Source of the DNA: Victivallales bacterium
GTDB lineage: Bacteria > Verrucomicrobiota > Lentisphaeria > Oligosphaerales > Lenti-02
DNA: 10,002 bases
Direction of reading: 5' to 3'
Assembly: GCA_018648945.1 (NCBI GenBank)
Contig: JABGQJ010000246.1
Span: forward strand, 1-10,002
A program made the position numbers and the translations under genes. The notes beneath the pieces were generated by a model, which saw nothing but the letters and a program-made list of their open reading frames with translations, was not told where the DNA came from and ran no database searches. How positions within the stretch are numbered: the stretch's first letter is position 1; each line of letters opens with the position of its first letter. Shown here piece by piece: positions 1 to 6,608 of the stretch.

Positions 1-279
1 AGTTTTCAACGGTGGTGTCATTCTCGAACGTTGGCACTCGCTACTTTGGGCGCTGAGCCCGACGATGGACTGGGAGGAAGCATCCTTCTGATTGACCAGA
101 TCCCATCGACACAGGAAGCGAACCACCTGGTCGAGGGAACCGCACCTCCAGGCATGCATGCGGTCTGTCTCCCCTTGCCGGGGACCATTCCGTCCATCTC
201 CGGGCCCCGTAACTCCCCTTGGAACCATGGCTCGGAATCGCCTGGGCACTATGTTAGGTACGCAGTTGCCGGGAGACCC
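1..279. other. Gene-free stretch left of the oxidoreductase
   Basis: No convincing gene lies here. The minus strand stays open in the frame of the neighbouring oxidoreductase after its TAG stop and runs to the left edge (about 93 codons). Its codons are mixed, the translation is Arg-rich with no recognisable motif, and no good ribosome site precedes its possible starts (GTG at 249, ATG at 228). The plus strand is also open in one frame, but as an equally uninformative translation. Two modest dyads are visible: 139-144 with 159-164 (ACCGCA/TGCGGT, 14-nt loop) and 179-186 with 202-209 (one mismatch, 15-nt loop). Neither has a T-run, so neither is a clear terminator for the gene ending at 280. 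The stretch 152-161 (GCATGCATGC) is self-complementary. Confidence 0.5.
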
Positions 280-3200
280 CTACTTCTTCCCCGCCAGCAC
301 GGCGGCGGCGTGGCGGGCGAAGTGGCCACGCACGTCGTCGAGGTATGTCTCCAGAATGCGCTTGCCGATGCCGTCATGGTCGCCGCAGCGATACAGGGCG
401 CGAGCCAGGTAGATCTCACGGAGGGAGTTGCGGCGGGGGGCGAGGGCGGTAAGGCTGCCGTCGAGCTTGGTGTGGGCGTCCATGGCCTTCCCCACGTTGG
501 AGAGGGCATGGCCACTCATGTTCTCCTTGGCGAGCAGCGCGGCCAGCGCCGGGGCGGCGGCCGGGGGCCGGAGGCGTTCCAGGGCCAGGGAAACGGCCCG
601 GTGATGGGAGAAGTCAACTGTGGCATCAAGCAGCGCCACCTTGTCCAGGATGGTCGATACGGTGCTGGCATCGCCGCTGCGACCGAGGGCGTAGACCAAG
701 GTGTCGAGCGGGCTCATGTTGTTGCCAAACTGTCCCATGGCTCGATAATTCCAGCCCTTGTCCCAGGTCTCTGCTTTGCGCACGGCCTGGATCACTTCCT
801 CGATCCCTGTGGGGTCGCCGATCATGGCCAGGGTCTGGGCGATGCGCAGCCGTGCCTCGGGGGCGGTGGCGGCGGCCAACGCCTTGCGCAGGTGCGGTGC
901 CGATCGTTTTGGATCGGTCATCAGCAGGCCTAGGTTCTCGGGCTTGCTGGCGAGGGCGGCAGCTGCCTTCTCGTAGTCGCGGTCGGGGAGTGGGAAGGTG
1001 TCCTTGGCACCGATCATGGTCTCTGGCAGAATCCCCTTGGCGACGAGGTGCTTCTGGAGTTTGGCCATGTCCACCTTGCGTGGCTCGCCGCCCAGGTCCC
1101 GCACCATGGCCGCCGCCGTGCCGACCGCGTACCCCTGGTTCTGGAGGTCGGGCTGCATGCGAATCAGTGGTACGGAGTCGCGGTGTACGCTGATCCCCAG
1201 GCCGGTCACGAGAATGCCTCGGAGGCCCTTGGGCAGCAGCGCCCGGTAGGGGGTCCAGGTGGTCACGCTCTTGCGTTTGGAGAGCATCTGCATGGCGAGG
1301 TAGGGATCGACCGTGTAGCCATGCGTGTCGTAGTTGGTCTGGCTCTTCACGATGCTGTCCGGGTAGGTGCGACCGGTGACCATGTCCGGGATGTTCAGGG
1401 TGACTTCGCCGACGATGCGCCGCCGTTCGCGGGTGTCGATGAGCCGCCCCTGGTCGAAGGAGGTGCGCGAGTACTTGCGCTTGGCGTAGACGAAGAGGCT
1501 GGTGACATCCACCATGTCCGTCTCGTCGGTGATGGTGAAGTCGGTGTTGCGGTAGGACGCGCCGAGCTCGCGCGGGGGCAGACCGGTGCCCTGGACCGCG
1601 ATGTCCGTGCCGTCGGTGTAGACACATTCGGCGCCAGCGGCGGCGGCGATATCGGCGTTGCCGGTGGAGTCGATCACCGTCTTGGCCAGCACAACGCCTC
1701 GGCCAAAGGGACCGGCAACCACGACTCCGCGCACGCGGTCGCCTTCGCAGACCGAGCCACAGCCGAGGGTGCCGAACCAGATCTCGCCGCCCGGCTTCCG
1801 GACCTCCTTGCGCCACCATTCCATGCGGCTCTCAATGGCCCAACTGGATCCCTCCGGCACTTCCTTGGTGAAGCCGCCCCGGTACCCGTGGTAGTACTTG
1901 GAGATGGCCCCCATGGTTCCCACGCCACCCAGCCCGTGGAGGTACTCGATCAGCAGCGTCTTGGCACCGTTGCGAGCGGCTCCGATGGCGGCGGGGGCGC
2001 CGCTGGTGCCGCCGCCGACCACCACCACATCGTACTGGCCGAGGATGGGCAGGCTGGCTTCCTGAGACGGGATCTGCGGATAGGTCTTCCCGGGGCGAAC
2101 CCCGCCGAGGATCTCGCGGATATCGAGATTCTCGGCGAGCTTTCTTTCCGAGTCCCCGGCTACGCGGGGGTTCGCGCCCTTCTCCAGGCGGGCGGCCATG
2201 CTGGCTGCAGTGATGCCGATTTTCGTGCCTATGGCAATCGCGGGGTCGGGGCGCATCCACTGCGCCGCCGCCTCGCGCGAGACCCCCGCCATGGGGCCGA
2301 GCACATAGAGCCGATCAACGGATTCCGGCCGGCAGACCGAGAGGTCGGGCCCGGCTCCCTTGATGCACACCGGAGGGACGGCCCACAGCACGTCGGAAGT
2401 GAATTGCTGGCCGGGGTCGTAGGTGAGATCCCGTGCTTCTTGCTCGATTTCGGCCCAGGCGGCGGGCGTGTCCGCCTTCAGATCGAGGGTAAGGTCGTAC
2501 TCATAGAAGGGGTAGCGCTTGCCCTTGAAGGTTGGGGCGGGAGCGATGGTCTCCACCGTTGCCACGCCTTCCTTCGGGTGGGGTTGGCCGCCGATGACCA
2601 CGCGCTTGAACCGCTGCAGGCCGGCAGGCCAGGAGGGGATCTTGACCCCAGCCATGCGGGCGACGGCCGCTCGTTGGGTGGCATCGATCACTACCTTCGC
2701 CAGTACCGCTTGCCTGCCGCCCCGATTGGCGATTACCACTCCCGCCAGTTGCCCTTTGGCATCGCGGATCACATCGGTGGGGTAGCTGGAGAAGAGGAAC
2801 GACACGTTGGCCTGAAGAAGCTCGTCGTCCAGGGTCTGTTTGAGGTGGAGCGGGCGGACGGTTCGCCGTCGCTTGGTGAGAGCTGGTTCCTCTGCGGGAG
2901 GCTGGGTGAAGACCAGCTCCCCGAGGAGAACACGGGTCGATTCTGGGGCGTTCGTGAAGCCGAAGCGCGCGTAGCGAATCTTGCGCTCCACTTTGAAGTG
3001 GATCGGCATGCCGGAGGATTGCGGGCCGGCCTGGGGTTGGGCCTCGTTCTTGACTGTGCCCACCGAGTCCCACGTCTTCCCATCGACGCTCAGTTCGAGG
3101 TCGATACTGGCCAAGCTGTAGTCCGAGCGGTGGTACACGAAGGCGATTGCCTCCCGGACAAAGGGAGTCTTCTGGCCGAGATCGGCCGTGACGGAGACGG

Positions 3201-3654
3201 GGCCTTCGTACTGGACACTCGCCCCGCTGGCCGTGTCGTAGCGGCTGTCGCGGAGAATGGACTGTTCTCTGTTGTCGGGATGTGGTGGGCCGCTCTTCTT
3301 GCTCGCCTTGTAGGTGAACGGCAGGCTCGACATGCCCGGTTCCTGAGTCACGCTTGCGTCGGGGGAGAAGATCCGCTTGGCCAGCGGGGTTTGCGGCTCC
3401 TCTCCTGGCTCCAGCCAGAGCCGCAGTGGTGCCGCGAGATCCTCGCCCAGATAGGGACGTGGGGCGGCCAGAAAGACCTTGGCTCCTGCCTTGGCGCACG
3501 CGCTTGCGGCTGCGACCGCGCCAACCGTGCCGCCGACCACCACCACATCCACGTCGTAGGCGACAGGCACCGAACGCGCAGACTCGCGCACCGCGTCGGG
3601 CGCGCAAAGGGCCAATGACGAGAGCATTGTCAGGAAGAGAGCCGTTCGTTTCAT
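280..3654 (-). CDS. Exported tandem FAD-dependent oxidoreductase with discoidin-like insert and helical-repeat tail
   Basis: This is a protein of about 1124 residues. I start it at the ATG at 3654-3652, not the upstream ATG at 3702, because it begins directly with a signal peptide (basic MKRT, then a hydrophobic run to about residue 17) and has AAGGG 8 nt upstream. Two FAD_oxidored-type modules are present. Module 1 (about 33-490) opens with a VVVVGGTVGA Rossmann turn, is interrupted at about 130-252 by a discoidin/F5-F8-like beta domain (ending in ARFGFTNAPES then LGELVF), and closes with VIDATQRAAVARMAG (322-336) and GPMAGVSREAAAQWMRPD (453-470). Module 2 (about 541-855) opens with VVVVGGGTSGAPAA, has VIDSTGNADIAAAAG (660-674), and closes with GLGISVHRDSVPLIRMQPD (817-835). 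The tail (about 885-1124) is Ala/Leu-rich and HEAT-like. The first dinucleotide turn lacks one canonical glycine. The family contains flavoprotein oxidoreductases of mostly unknown substrate. Export is inferred, and the substrate is unknown. It may be transcribed alone. Confidence 0.9.
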   Translation of the reverse strand: MKRTALFLTMLSSLALCAPDAVRESARSVPVAYDVDVVVVGGTVGAVAAASACAKAGAKVFLAAPRPYLGEDLAAPLRLWLEPGEEPQTPLAKRIFSPDASVTQEPGMSSLPFTYKASKKSGPPHPDNREQSILRDSRYDTASGASVQYEGPVSVTADLGQKTPFVREAIAFVYHRSDYSLASIDLELSVDGKTWDSVGTVKNEAQPQAGPQSSGMPIHFKVERKIRYARFGFTNAPESTRVLLGELVFTQPPAEEPALTKRRRTVRPLHLKQTLDDELLQANVSFLFSSYPTDVIRDAKGQLAGVVIANRGGRQAVLAKVVIDATQRAAVARMAGVKIPSWPAGLQRFKRVVIGGQPHPKEGVATVETIAPAPTFKGKRYPFYEYDLTLDLKADTPAAWAEIEQEARDLTYDPGQQFTSDVLWAVPPVCIKGAGPDLSVCRPESVDRLYVLGPMAGVSREAAAQWMRPDPAIAIGTKIGITAASMAARLEKGANPRVAGDSERKLAENLDIREILGGVRPGKTYPQIPSQEASLPILGQYDVVVVGGGTSGAPAAIGAARNGAKTLLIEYLHGLGGVGTMGAISKYYHGYRGGFTKEVPEGSSWAIESRMEWWRKEVRKPGGEIWFGTLGCGSVCEGDRVRGVVVAGPFGRGVVLAKTVIDSTGNADIAAAAGAECVYTDGTDIAVQGTGLPPRELGASYRNTDFTITDETDMVDVTSLFVYAKRKYSRTSFDQGRLIDTRERRRIVGEVTLNIPDMVTGRTYPDSIVKSQTNYDTHGYTVDPYLAMQMLSKRKSVTTWTPYRALLPKGLRGILVTGLGISVHRDSVPLIRMQPDLQNQGYAVGTAAAMVRDLGGEPRKVDMAKLQKHLVAKGILPETMIGAKDTFPLPDRDYEKAAAALASKPENLGLLMTDPKRSAPHLRKALAAATAPEARLRIAQTLAMIGDPTGIEEVIQAVRKAETWDKGWNYRAMGQFGNNMSPLDTLVYALGRSGDASTVSTILDKVALLDATVDFSHHRAVSLALERLRPPAAAPALAALLAKENMSGHALSNVGKAMDAHTKLDGSLTALAPRRNSLREIYLARALYRCGDHDGIGKRILETYLDDVRGHFARHAAAVLAGKK

Positions 3655-3700
3655 CTGTATCGCCCTTGGGTTGTTGGAGCAGGCTTGCCCAGAACGCTGC

Positions 3701-3728
3701 ACGATGCCCCCAGCATCGCCAAAGTCAA
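3701..3728 (-). promoter_or_regulatory. Possible promoter of the oxidoreductase gene
   Basis: On the minus strand TTGACT (3728-3723) matches the sigma70 -35 box at five of six positions. The best -10 at usual spacing is CATCGT (3706-3701, 16-bp spacer), which matches only three of six. The perfect dyad at 3702-3718 fills most of the spacer, an arrangement that would suit an operator within the promoter. The start codon lies about 47 bp further downstream. The -35 is credible; the -10 is weak, so this is a tentative call. Confidence 0.25.
3702..3718. repeat. Perfect palindrome, 6-bp arms with 5-nt centre
   Basis: CGATGC and GCATCG flank CCCCA. It lies 48 bp upstream of the oxidoreductase start, just downstream of a TTGACT box on the same strand. 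It could be a regulator binding site, or a hairpin if the transcript starts further upstream. The dyad is read directly from the sequence; a function is inferred. Confidence 0.45.
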
Positions 3729-3730
3729 CC

Positions 3731-3746
3731 GCCCAGGTTCCTGGGC
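3731..3746. repeat. Perfect palindrome, 7-bp arms with 2-nt centre
   Basis: GCCCAGG and CCTGGGC flank TT. It sits just upstream of the TTGACT box of the minus-strand gene and resembles the palindrome at 3779-3793, sharing GCCC/GGGC ends and the letters CCAGG/CCTGG. A symmetrical operator for a dimeric regulator is one explanation; a G/C-rich chance dyad is another. Confidence 0.4.
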
Positions 3747-3778
3747 ACCGGCCCGGAGCACAAAAGTGCCCCCGGAAT

Positions 3779-3793
3779 GCCCTGGCCCAGGGC
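3779..3793. repeat. Perfect palindrome, 7-bp arms with 1-nt centre
   Basis: GCCCTGG and CCAGGGC flank a single C. Its centre is about 47 bp from the centre of the palindrome at 3731-3746, and it lies about 16 bp upstream of the candidate -35 of the phosphatase promoter. Together the two could serve a regulator acting on both divergent genes. The dyad is seen directly; the role is inferred. Confidence 0.4.
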
Positions 3794-3808
3794 GAGCGTT
3801 GGTTGGGG

Positions 3809-3838
3809 TAGAGACTTTTCCCCGGCGGCAGCTATAGT
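3809..3838 (+). promoter_or_regulatory. Candidate promoter of the phosphatase-thioredoxin transcript
   Basis: TAGAGA (3809-3814) matches the -35 consensus at four of six positions, and TATAGT (3833-3838) matches the -10 at five of six, with an 18-bp spacer. Transcription would start near 3845 and leave a leader of about 70 nt before the ATG at 3916. It is the best AT-containing -10 in this otherwise GC-rich gap. Use of a sigma70-type consensus in this organism is assumed. Confidence 0.4.
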
Positions 3839-3915
3839 TAGAGAATCGGTGGACGGCACCGAACAGCCATGGTTGGAGCAGTCGTTCCCCTCCTGATCAA
3901 GGTACACGATCTTCT

Positions 3916-5403
3916 ATGGATGGCATCCTCGGTCCACTTGTCTTCGTTCTGTTGGTAATCGGCGTTCTGGCTGGGGTTGCCAAGTTCCTCTCGTACGTCC
4001 GCGACGTGGAGATGGCCCGGGACGATGCTGTCCGTCGCTACCAGGAGAACATGACCTTCCTGACCGAGTTCACCTCCAAGCTCGGCGCGGTGGAAGAGGT
4101 GCATCAGGCGCTACAGTTGGTTGCCCACCATCTGGCCGACGAGTGCGATGCCGAGTCGCTTGCCATCTTCGTCGATCTTGGCGAGGAGGAAGATGAACAG
4201 GCGGTTCGTGGTGCCGCCGTGGCAGGGCCCTTCCCTACCTTCCGCCCGGCCCCGGATGTGGTCCAGCGCCGCCCGCAGTACCGCCTTCAGCACCTCTTGC
4301 ACGAGGTGTTCAAGTATGGCGAGACCGCCATCGGCATCGTGGCCGAGAGCAGGCGCAGCATTCTGGTGGCCGATGCGAGTGAAGCTGGCCCCACGCTGGC
4401 CCTGCCGAAGGAGATGCGGACCTTCGTGGCTGTGCCCATGGTGGTGGAGAACCACTTCCTCGGCGTGGTCTGCGCGGCGAATCGCAAGACCGTGGGCAAG
4501 GGTTTCACTCAGGAACACCTCGAACGCCTGGAACTGCTTTCCTGCCAGGCGGCTCTGGCCTGCAATCTGGTCCGCGTTTATGCGGATCGAAGCTACCAGC
4601 AACTGCTGCATCAAGAGATGAGCTTTGTGCAGGATCTTCAGCAGCGCCTGCTTCCCACTTCGCTTCCCGATCACGGCGGCTGCAAGTTCGCGGCTCTTAG
4701 CGAGCCCGCCCGGGAAGTCGGCGGCGACTACTACGACTTCATTCAGATCGACGAGGACCGAATGATGGTGGTGGTGGCGGATGCAGCGGGCAAAGGAGTC
4801 TCCGCCTGCATGCTGATGGCCATGTGCCGGGCCTTTGTGCACTGCCTGGCGGACGACTACACTGGCTTGGAGCCCTTTCTGGGCGAACTCAACAGCCGCC
4901 TGTATGCGGACACGGCCAGCCACCATTTCGTGACCATGGCCATTGTTGTGGTGGATACCAACGAAGGTACCTGCGAGTGTGGCTGTGCGGGCCATACGCC
5001 ACTGGTGTTCCGCCTGCCCGACGGGCGGTGCGTTAACGTGCGCCCTGATGGGCCCGCGTTGGGCATGTTCCCCGAGGACTTCGGGTTTGTCTTCGAGACC
5101 CTCTCGCTCCGCCTTCATCCCGGTACCCAGTTGCTCATCCACACCGACGGGATCACCGAGGCCTGCAACGTGGAAAAGGAAGAGTTCGGTTTCGGCAGGC
5201 TCCTCCAAGTCTGGGAGCGCGAGCGCCTACCCGCTCAGGAGTTTTTGGACACTCTCGGGGAACAGGTGCGCCAGTTCGTCGGTCAAGCCGAGCAGTACGA
5301 CGACCAGACTCTGGTAGCGATTGACTTCGCTGGCCATCTCAAAGACAACGAAAAACCCGTGAACGAACCAAGGGAAACAGCCCATGTCGGCCAACCTACT
5401 TGA
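3916..5403 (+). CDS. Membrane-anchored GAF-SpoIIE (RsbU-like) serine/threonine phosphatase
   Basis: A 495-residue PPM/PP2C-type phosphatase of the SpoIIE/RsbU class. In this class such enzymes usually dephosphorylate STAS anti-anti-sigma proteins in partner-switching pathways. Residues about 5-26 form one hydrophobic transmembrane segment, followed by a short charged linker, a GAF sensor domain (about 48-222), and the SpoIIE catalytic domain (about 240-472). Metal-binding signatures are intact: EVGGDYYDF with D271, VADAAGKGVSA with D289, IHTDGITEA with D411, and YDDQT with D462/D463. The usual DVSGKG is DAAGKG here, but the Asp and the glycines remain. The ligand of the GAF domain cannot be told. 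The start keeps the membrane segment, although the ribosome site is weak (AAGG 13 nt upstream). About 20 residues after the catalytic core are polar and coincide with the ribosome site and start of the next gene. No cognate kinase, anti-sigma or STAS gene is in the window. Confidence 0.93.
   Translation: MDGILGPLVFVLLVIGVLAGVAKFLSYVRDVEMARDDAVRRYQENMTFLTEFTSKLGAVEEVHQALQLVAHHLADECDAESLAIFVDLGEEEDEQAVRGAAVAGPFPTFRPAPDVVQRRPQYRLQHLLHEVFKYGETAIGIVAESRRSILVADASEAGPTLALPKEMRTFVAVPMVVENHFLGVVCAANRKTVGKGFTQEHLERLELLSCQAALACNLVRVYADRSYQQLLHQEMSFVQDLQQRLLPTSLPDHGGCKFAALSEPAREVGGDYYDFIQIDEDRMMVVVADAAGKGVSACMLMAMCRAFVHCLADDYTGLEPFLGELNSRLYADTASHHFVTMAIVVVDTNEGTCECGCAGHTPLVFRLPDGRCVNVRPDGPALGMFPEDFGFVFETLSLRLHPGTQLLIHTDGITEACNVEKEEFGFGRLLQVWERERLPAQEFLDTLGEQVRQFVGQAEQYDDQTLVAIDFAGHLKDNEKPVNEPRETAHVGQPT
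5370..5374 (+). promoter_or_regulatory. Ribosome binding site of the thioredoxin gene, inside the phosphatase gene
   Basis: AAGGG lies 9 nt before the ATG at 5384 and within the last codons of the phosphatase. It supports the overlapping start and implies that ribosomes finishing the phosphatase can unfold or directly feed initiation of the thioredoxin. Confidence 0.7.
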
Positions 5404-5698
5404 ACTGACCGAGAGCAATTTCGAGGCAACTGTCGCCTCCGGTACCGTGTTGGTGGATTTCTGGGCCACCTGGTGCGGGCCCTGTCGCAAGCAGACCCCG
5501 ATCCTCGAGGAAGTGGCCGTGGCGATCGGTGATGCTGCGAAGATCGGCAAGGTGGATGTGGATGCCAATCCCCAAGTCTCCGCCAAGTACCGCGTCATGT
5601 CCATCCCGACCCTCCTCGTCTTCAAGGATGGGGAAGTCGTTCAGCAGTTTGTGGGACTGCAGCAGAAAGACACCTTGATTCAGGCGCTCCAAGGGTAA
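5384..5698 (+). CDS. trxA: Thioredoxin
   Basis: A 104-residue single-domain thioredoxin of normal length with no signal peptide, so it should act in the cytosol reducing protein disulfides, normally recharged by thioredoxin reductase. The active site is WCGPC (residues 30-34) in the usual context VDFWATW, and the cis-proline is P75 in SIPTLLVF, followed by KDGEVV and a conserved glycine before the last helix. After the active site RKQTP replaces the more common KMIAP, which is ordinary variation. The gene begins inside the phosphatase gene (20-bp overlap, different frame) with its own good ribosome site. This points to co-transcription and coupled translation. The symbol is given by family; the genome may hold other thioredoxins. 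No reductase gene is nearby. Confidence 0.95.
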   Translation: MSANLLELTESNFEATVASGTVLVDFWATWCGPCRKQTPILEEVAVAIGDAAKIGKVDVDANPQVSAKYRVMSIPTLLVFKDGEVVQQFVGLQQKDTLIQALQG

Positions 5699-5722
5699 AG
5701 GTATCTCCTTGGTGTTGCGTGT

Positions 5723-5791
5723 CGGCTGACGGCGCGGTCGGGCCCTACGGTCCGAGATGCACGTCAGCCGTCCTACTGTCGAGCCCGACCG
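5723..5791 (+). promoter_or_regulatory. Interlocking inverted repeats in the thioredoxin-isomerase gap
   Basis: Stem A pairs 5723-5731 (CGGCTGACG) with 5762-5770 (CGTCAGCCG), 9 bp perfect. Inside it 5738-5744 pairs with 5749-5755 (7 bp with one G-U, loop CTAC). Stem B pairs 5735-5743 (CGGTCGGGC) with 5783-5791 (GCCCGACCG), also 9 bp perfect. B shares bases with the inner hairpin and interlocks with A, so the RNA could either form A plus the inner hairpin, or A plus B as a pseudoknot. B' ends 8 nt before the AGGAG of the next gene. The element starts 25 nt after the thioredoxin stop and lacks a T-run, so it is not a typical intrinsic terminator. It matches no riboswitch class I recognise. Alternatives are an mRNA-stabilising 3' structure or a dispersed intergenic repeat. 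Confidence 0.5.
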
Positions 5792-5812
5792 ATCCGCACA
5801 GGAGAGCTACCC

Positions 5813-6589
5813 ATGTCCCGGATTCCCATTGCGCTTGAGCTGTATTCCGTCCGCAACGAGATGGTCAAGGATCCCCTTGGCACGCTCAAGGCTGTCAAGG
5901 CCATGGGCTACGAAGGCGTCGAGTTTGCCGGTGATCCCCGGCATACCCCGGCCGAGTACGCGGCCATGCTCAAGGAGGCCGACCTGGTCTGCTGTGGTTG
6001 GCACACCGGCTTCCCTCGGGTCCAGGATGATACCATTGAGGCGACCATTGCCTTGAACAAGGCTGTGGGCAATGAGTTTGTCATCATCCCCGGTGTGGGC
6101 GGCGAATTCCGCGAAAGCGCCGATGCACTGCGCCGTCTGGCCGGCATTTTCACCGATCTCGTTGGCAAACTCGGGGCCGCTGGCCTCGCCACCGGCTACC
6201 ACAACCACAACTGGGAATTCACCCTTATCGATGGGGAGCTCCCCTGGGACATCATTTTCGGCGACACCCCGACCGCATTCAACATGCAGATCGATACCGG
6301 CAACGCTCTCCATGGCGGCGCCAATCCCATTCCCTTCTTCGAGAAGTACCCCGGTCGCTCCCGCACCGTCCATCTCAAGCCGTACCACTCCGGCATCGGC
6401 GAGACGGACCCGCAGGAGGGCTTCGCCACCATGATTGGCGAGGACACCGTGCCGTGGCAGGAGGTCTTCGACTTCTGCGAGACCAAGGGGGCCACGGAGT
6501 GGTACATCATCGAATACGAGGCCGACAAGTATCCCCCTCTCGACGCCGTCGATCGCTGCCTGAAAGCCGTCAAGGCCATGGGCAAATAG
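5813..6589 (+). CDS. Sugar phosphate isomerase/epimerase-like TIM-barrel protein
   Basis: A 258-residue xylose-isomerase-like TIM barrel (AP endonuclease family 2 fold). Members isomerise or epimerise sugars and sugar derivatives using a divalent metal. It begins with the typical first strand (IPIALELYSVR) and the MGYEGVEFAG turn. Likely metal and catalytic positions are E135 in GYHNHNWEF (128-136), D161 in MQIDTGN, H187 in RTVHLK and E234 or E236 in WYIIEYE. No signal peptide is present, so it should be cytosolic. The ATG at 5813 is preceded by AGGAG with 8-nt spacing, a strong ribosome site. The gene follows the structured gap after the thioredoxin and precedes the methyltransferase by 19 bp. 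Substrate cannot be set from sequence; inosose, hydroxypyruvate and keto-sugar activities all occur in this fold. Confidence 0.88.
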   Translation: MSRIPIALELYSVRNEMVKDPLGTLKAVKAMGYEGVEFAGDPRHTPAEYAAMLKEADLVCCGWHTGFPRVQDDTIEATIALNKAVGNEFVIIPGVGGEFRESADALRRLAGIFTDLVGKLGAAGLATGYHNHNWEFTLIDGELPWDIIFGDTPTAFNMQIDTGNALHGGANPIPFFEKYPGRSRTVHLKPYHSGIGETDPQEGFATMIGEDTVPWQEVFDFCETKGATEWYIIEYEADKYPPLDAVDRCLKAVKAMGK

Positions 6590-6608
6590 GGAGACACTCT
6601 CCGTCGCG

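Noticed and set aside
31..933. Plus-strand open frame of 300 codons at the left edge
   Set aside because: Most of it is antisense to the oxidoreductase C-terminus. The free part (31-279) has no motif, no good ribosome site and begins with TTG.
1048..3618. Plus-strand open frame of 856 codons opposite the oxidoreductase gene
   Set aside because: It lies wholly antisense to a clearly real gene. Its translation is low in motifs and rich in Gly, Ala, His and Val, as expected of the complement of GC-rich codons.
3655..3702. N-terminal extension of the oxidoreductase from an upstream ATG at 3702
   Set aside because: The extra 16 residues are polar and would bury the signal peptide, and the downstream ATG has a well-spaced AAGGG.
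4111..5208. Minus-strand open frame of 365 codons opposite the phosphatase
   Set aside because: The opposite strand carries the intact GAF-SpoIIE motifs. This translation is His/Gly-rich with no recognisable domain, so it is an antisense shadow.
5723..5770. Intrinsic terminator after the thioredoxin gene
   Set aside because: The outer stem is strong, but no T-run follows it and the structure interlocks with a second stem, so a simple terminator is not supported.
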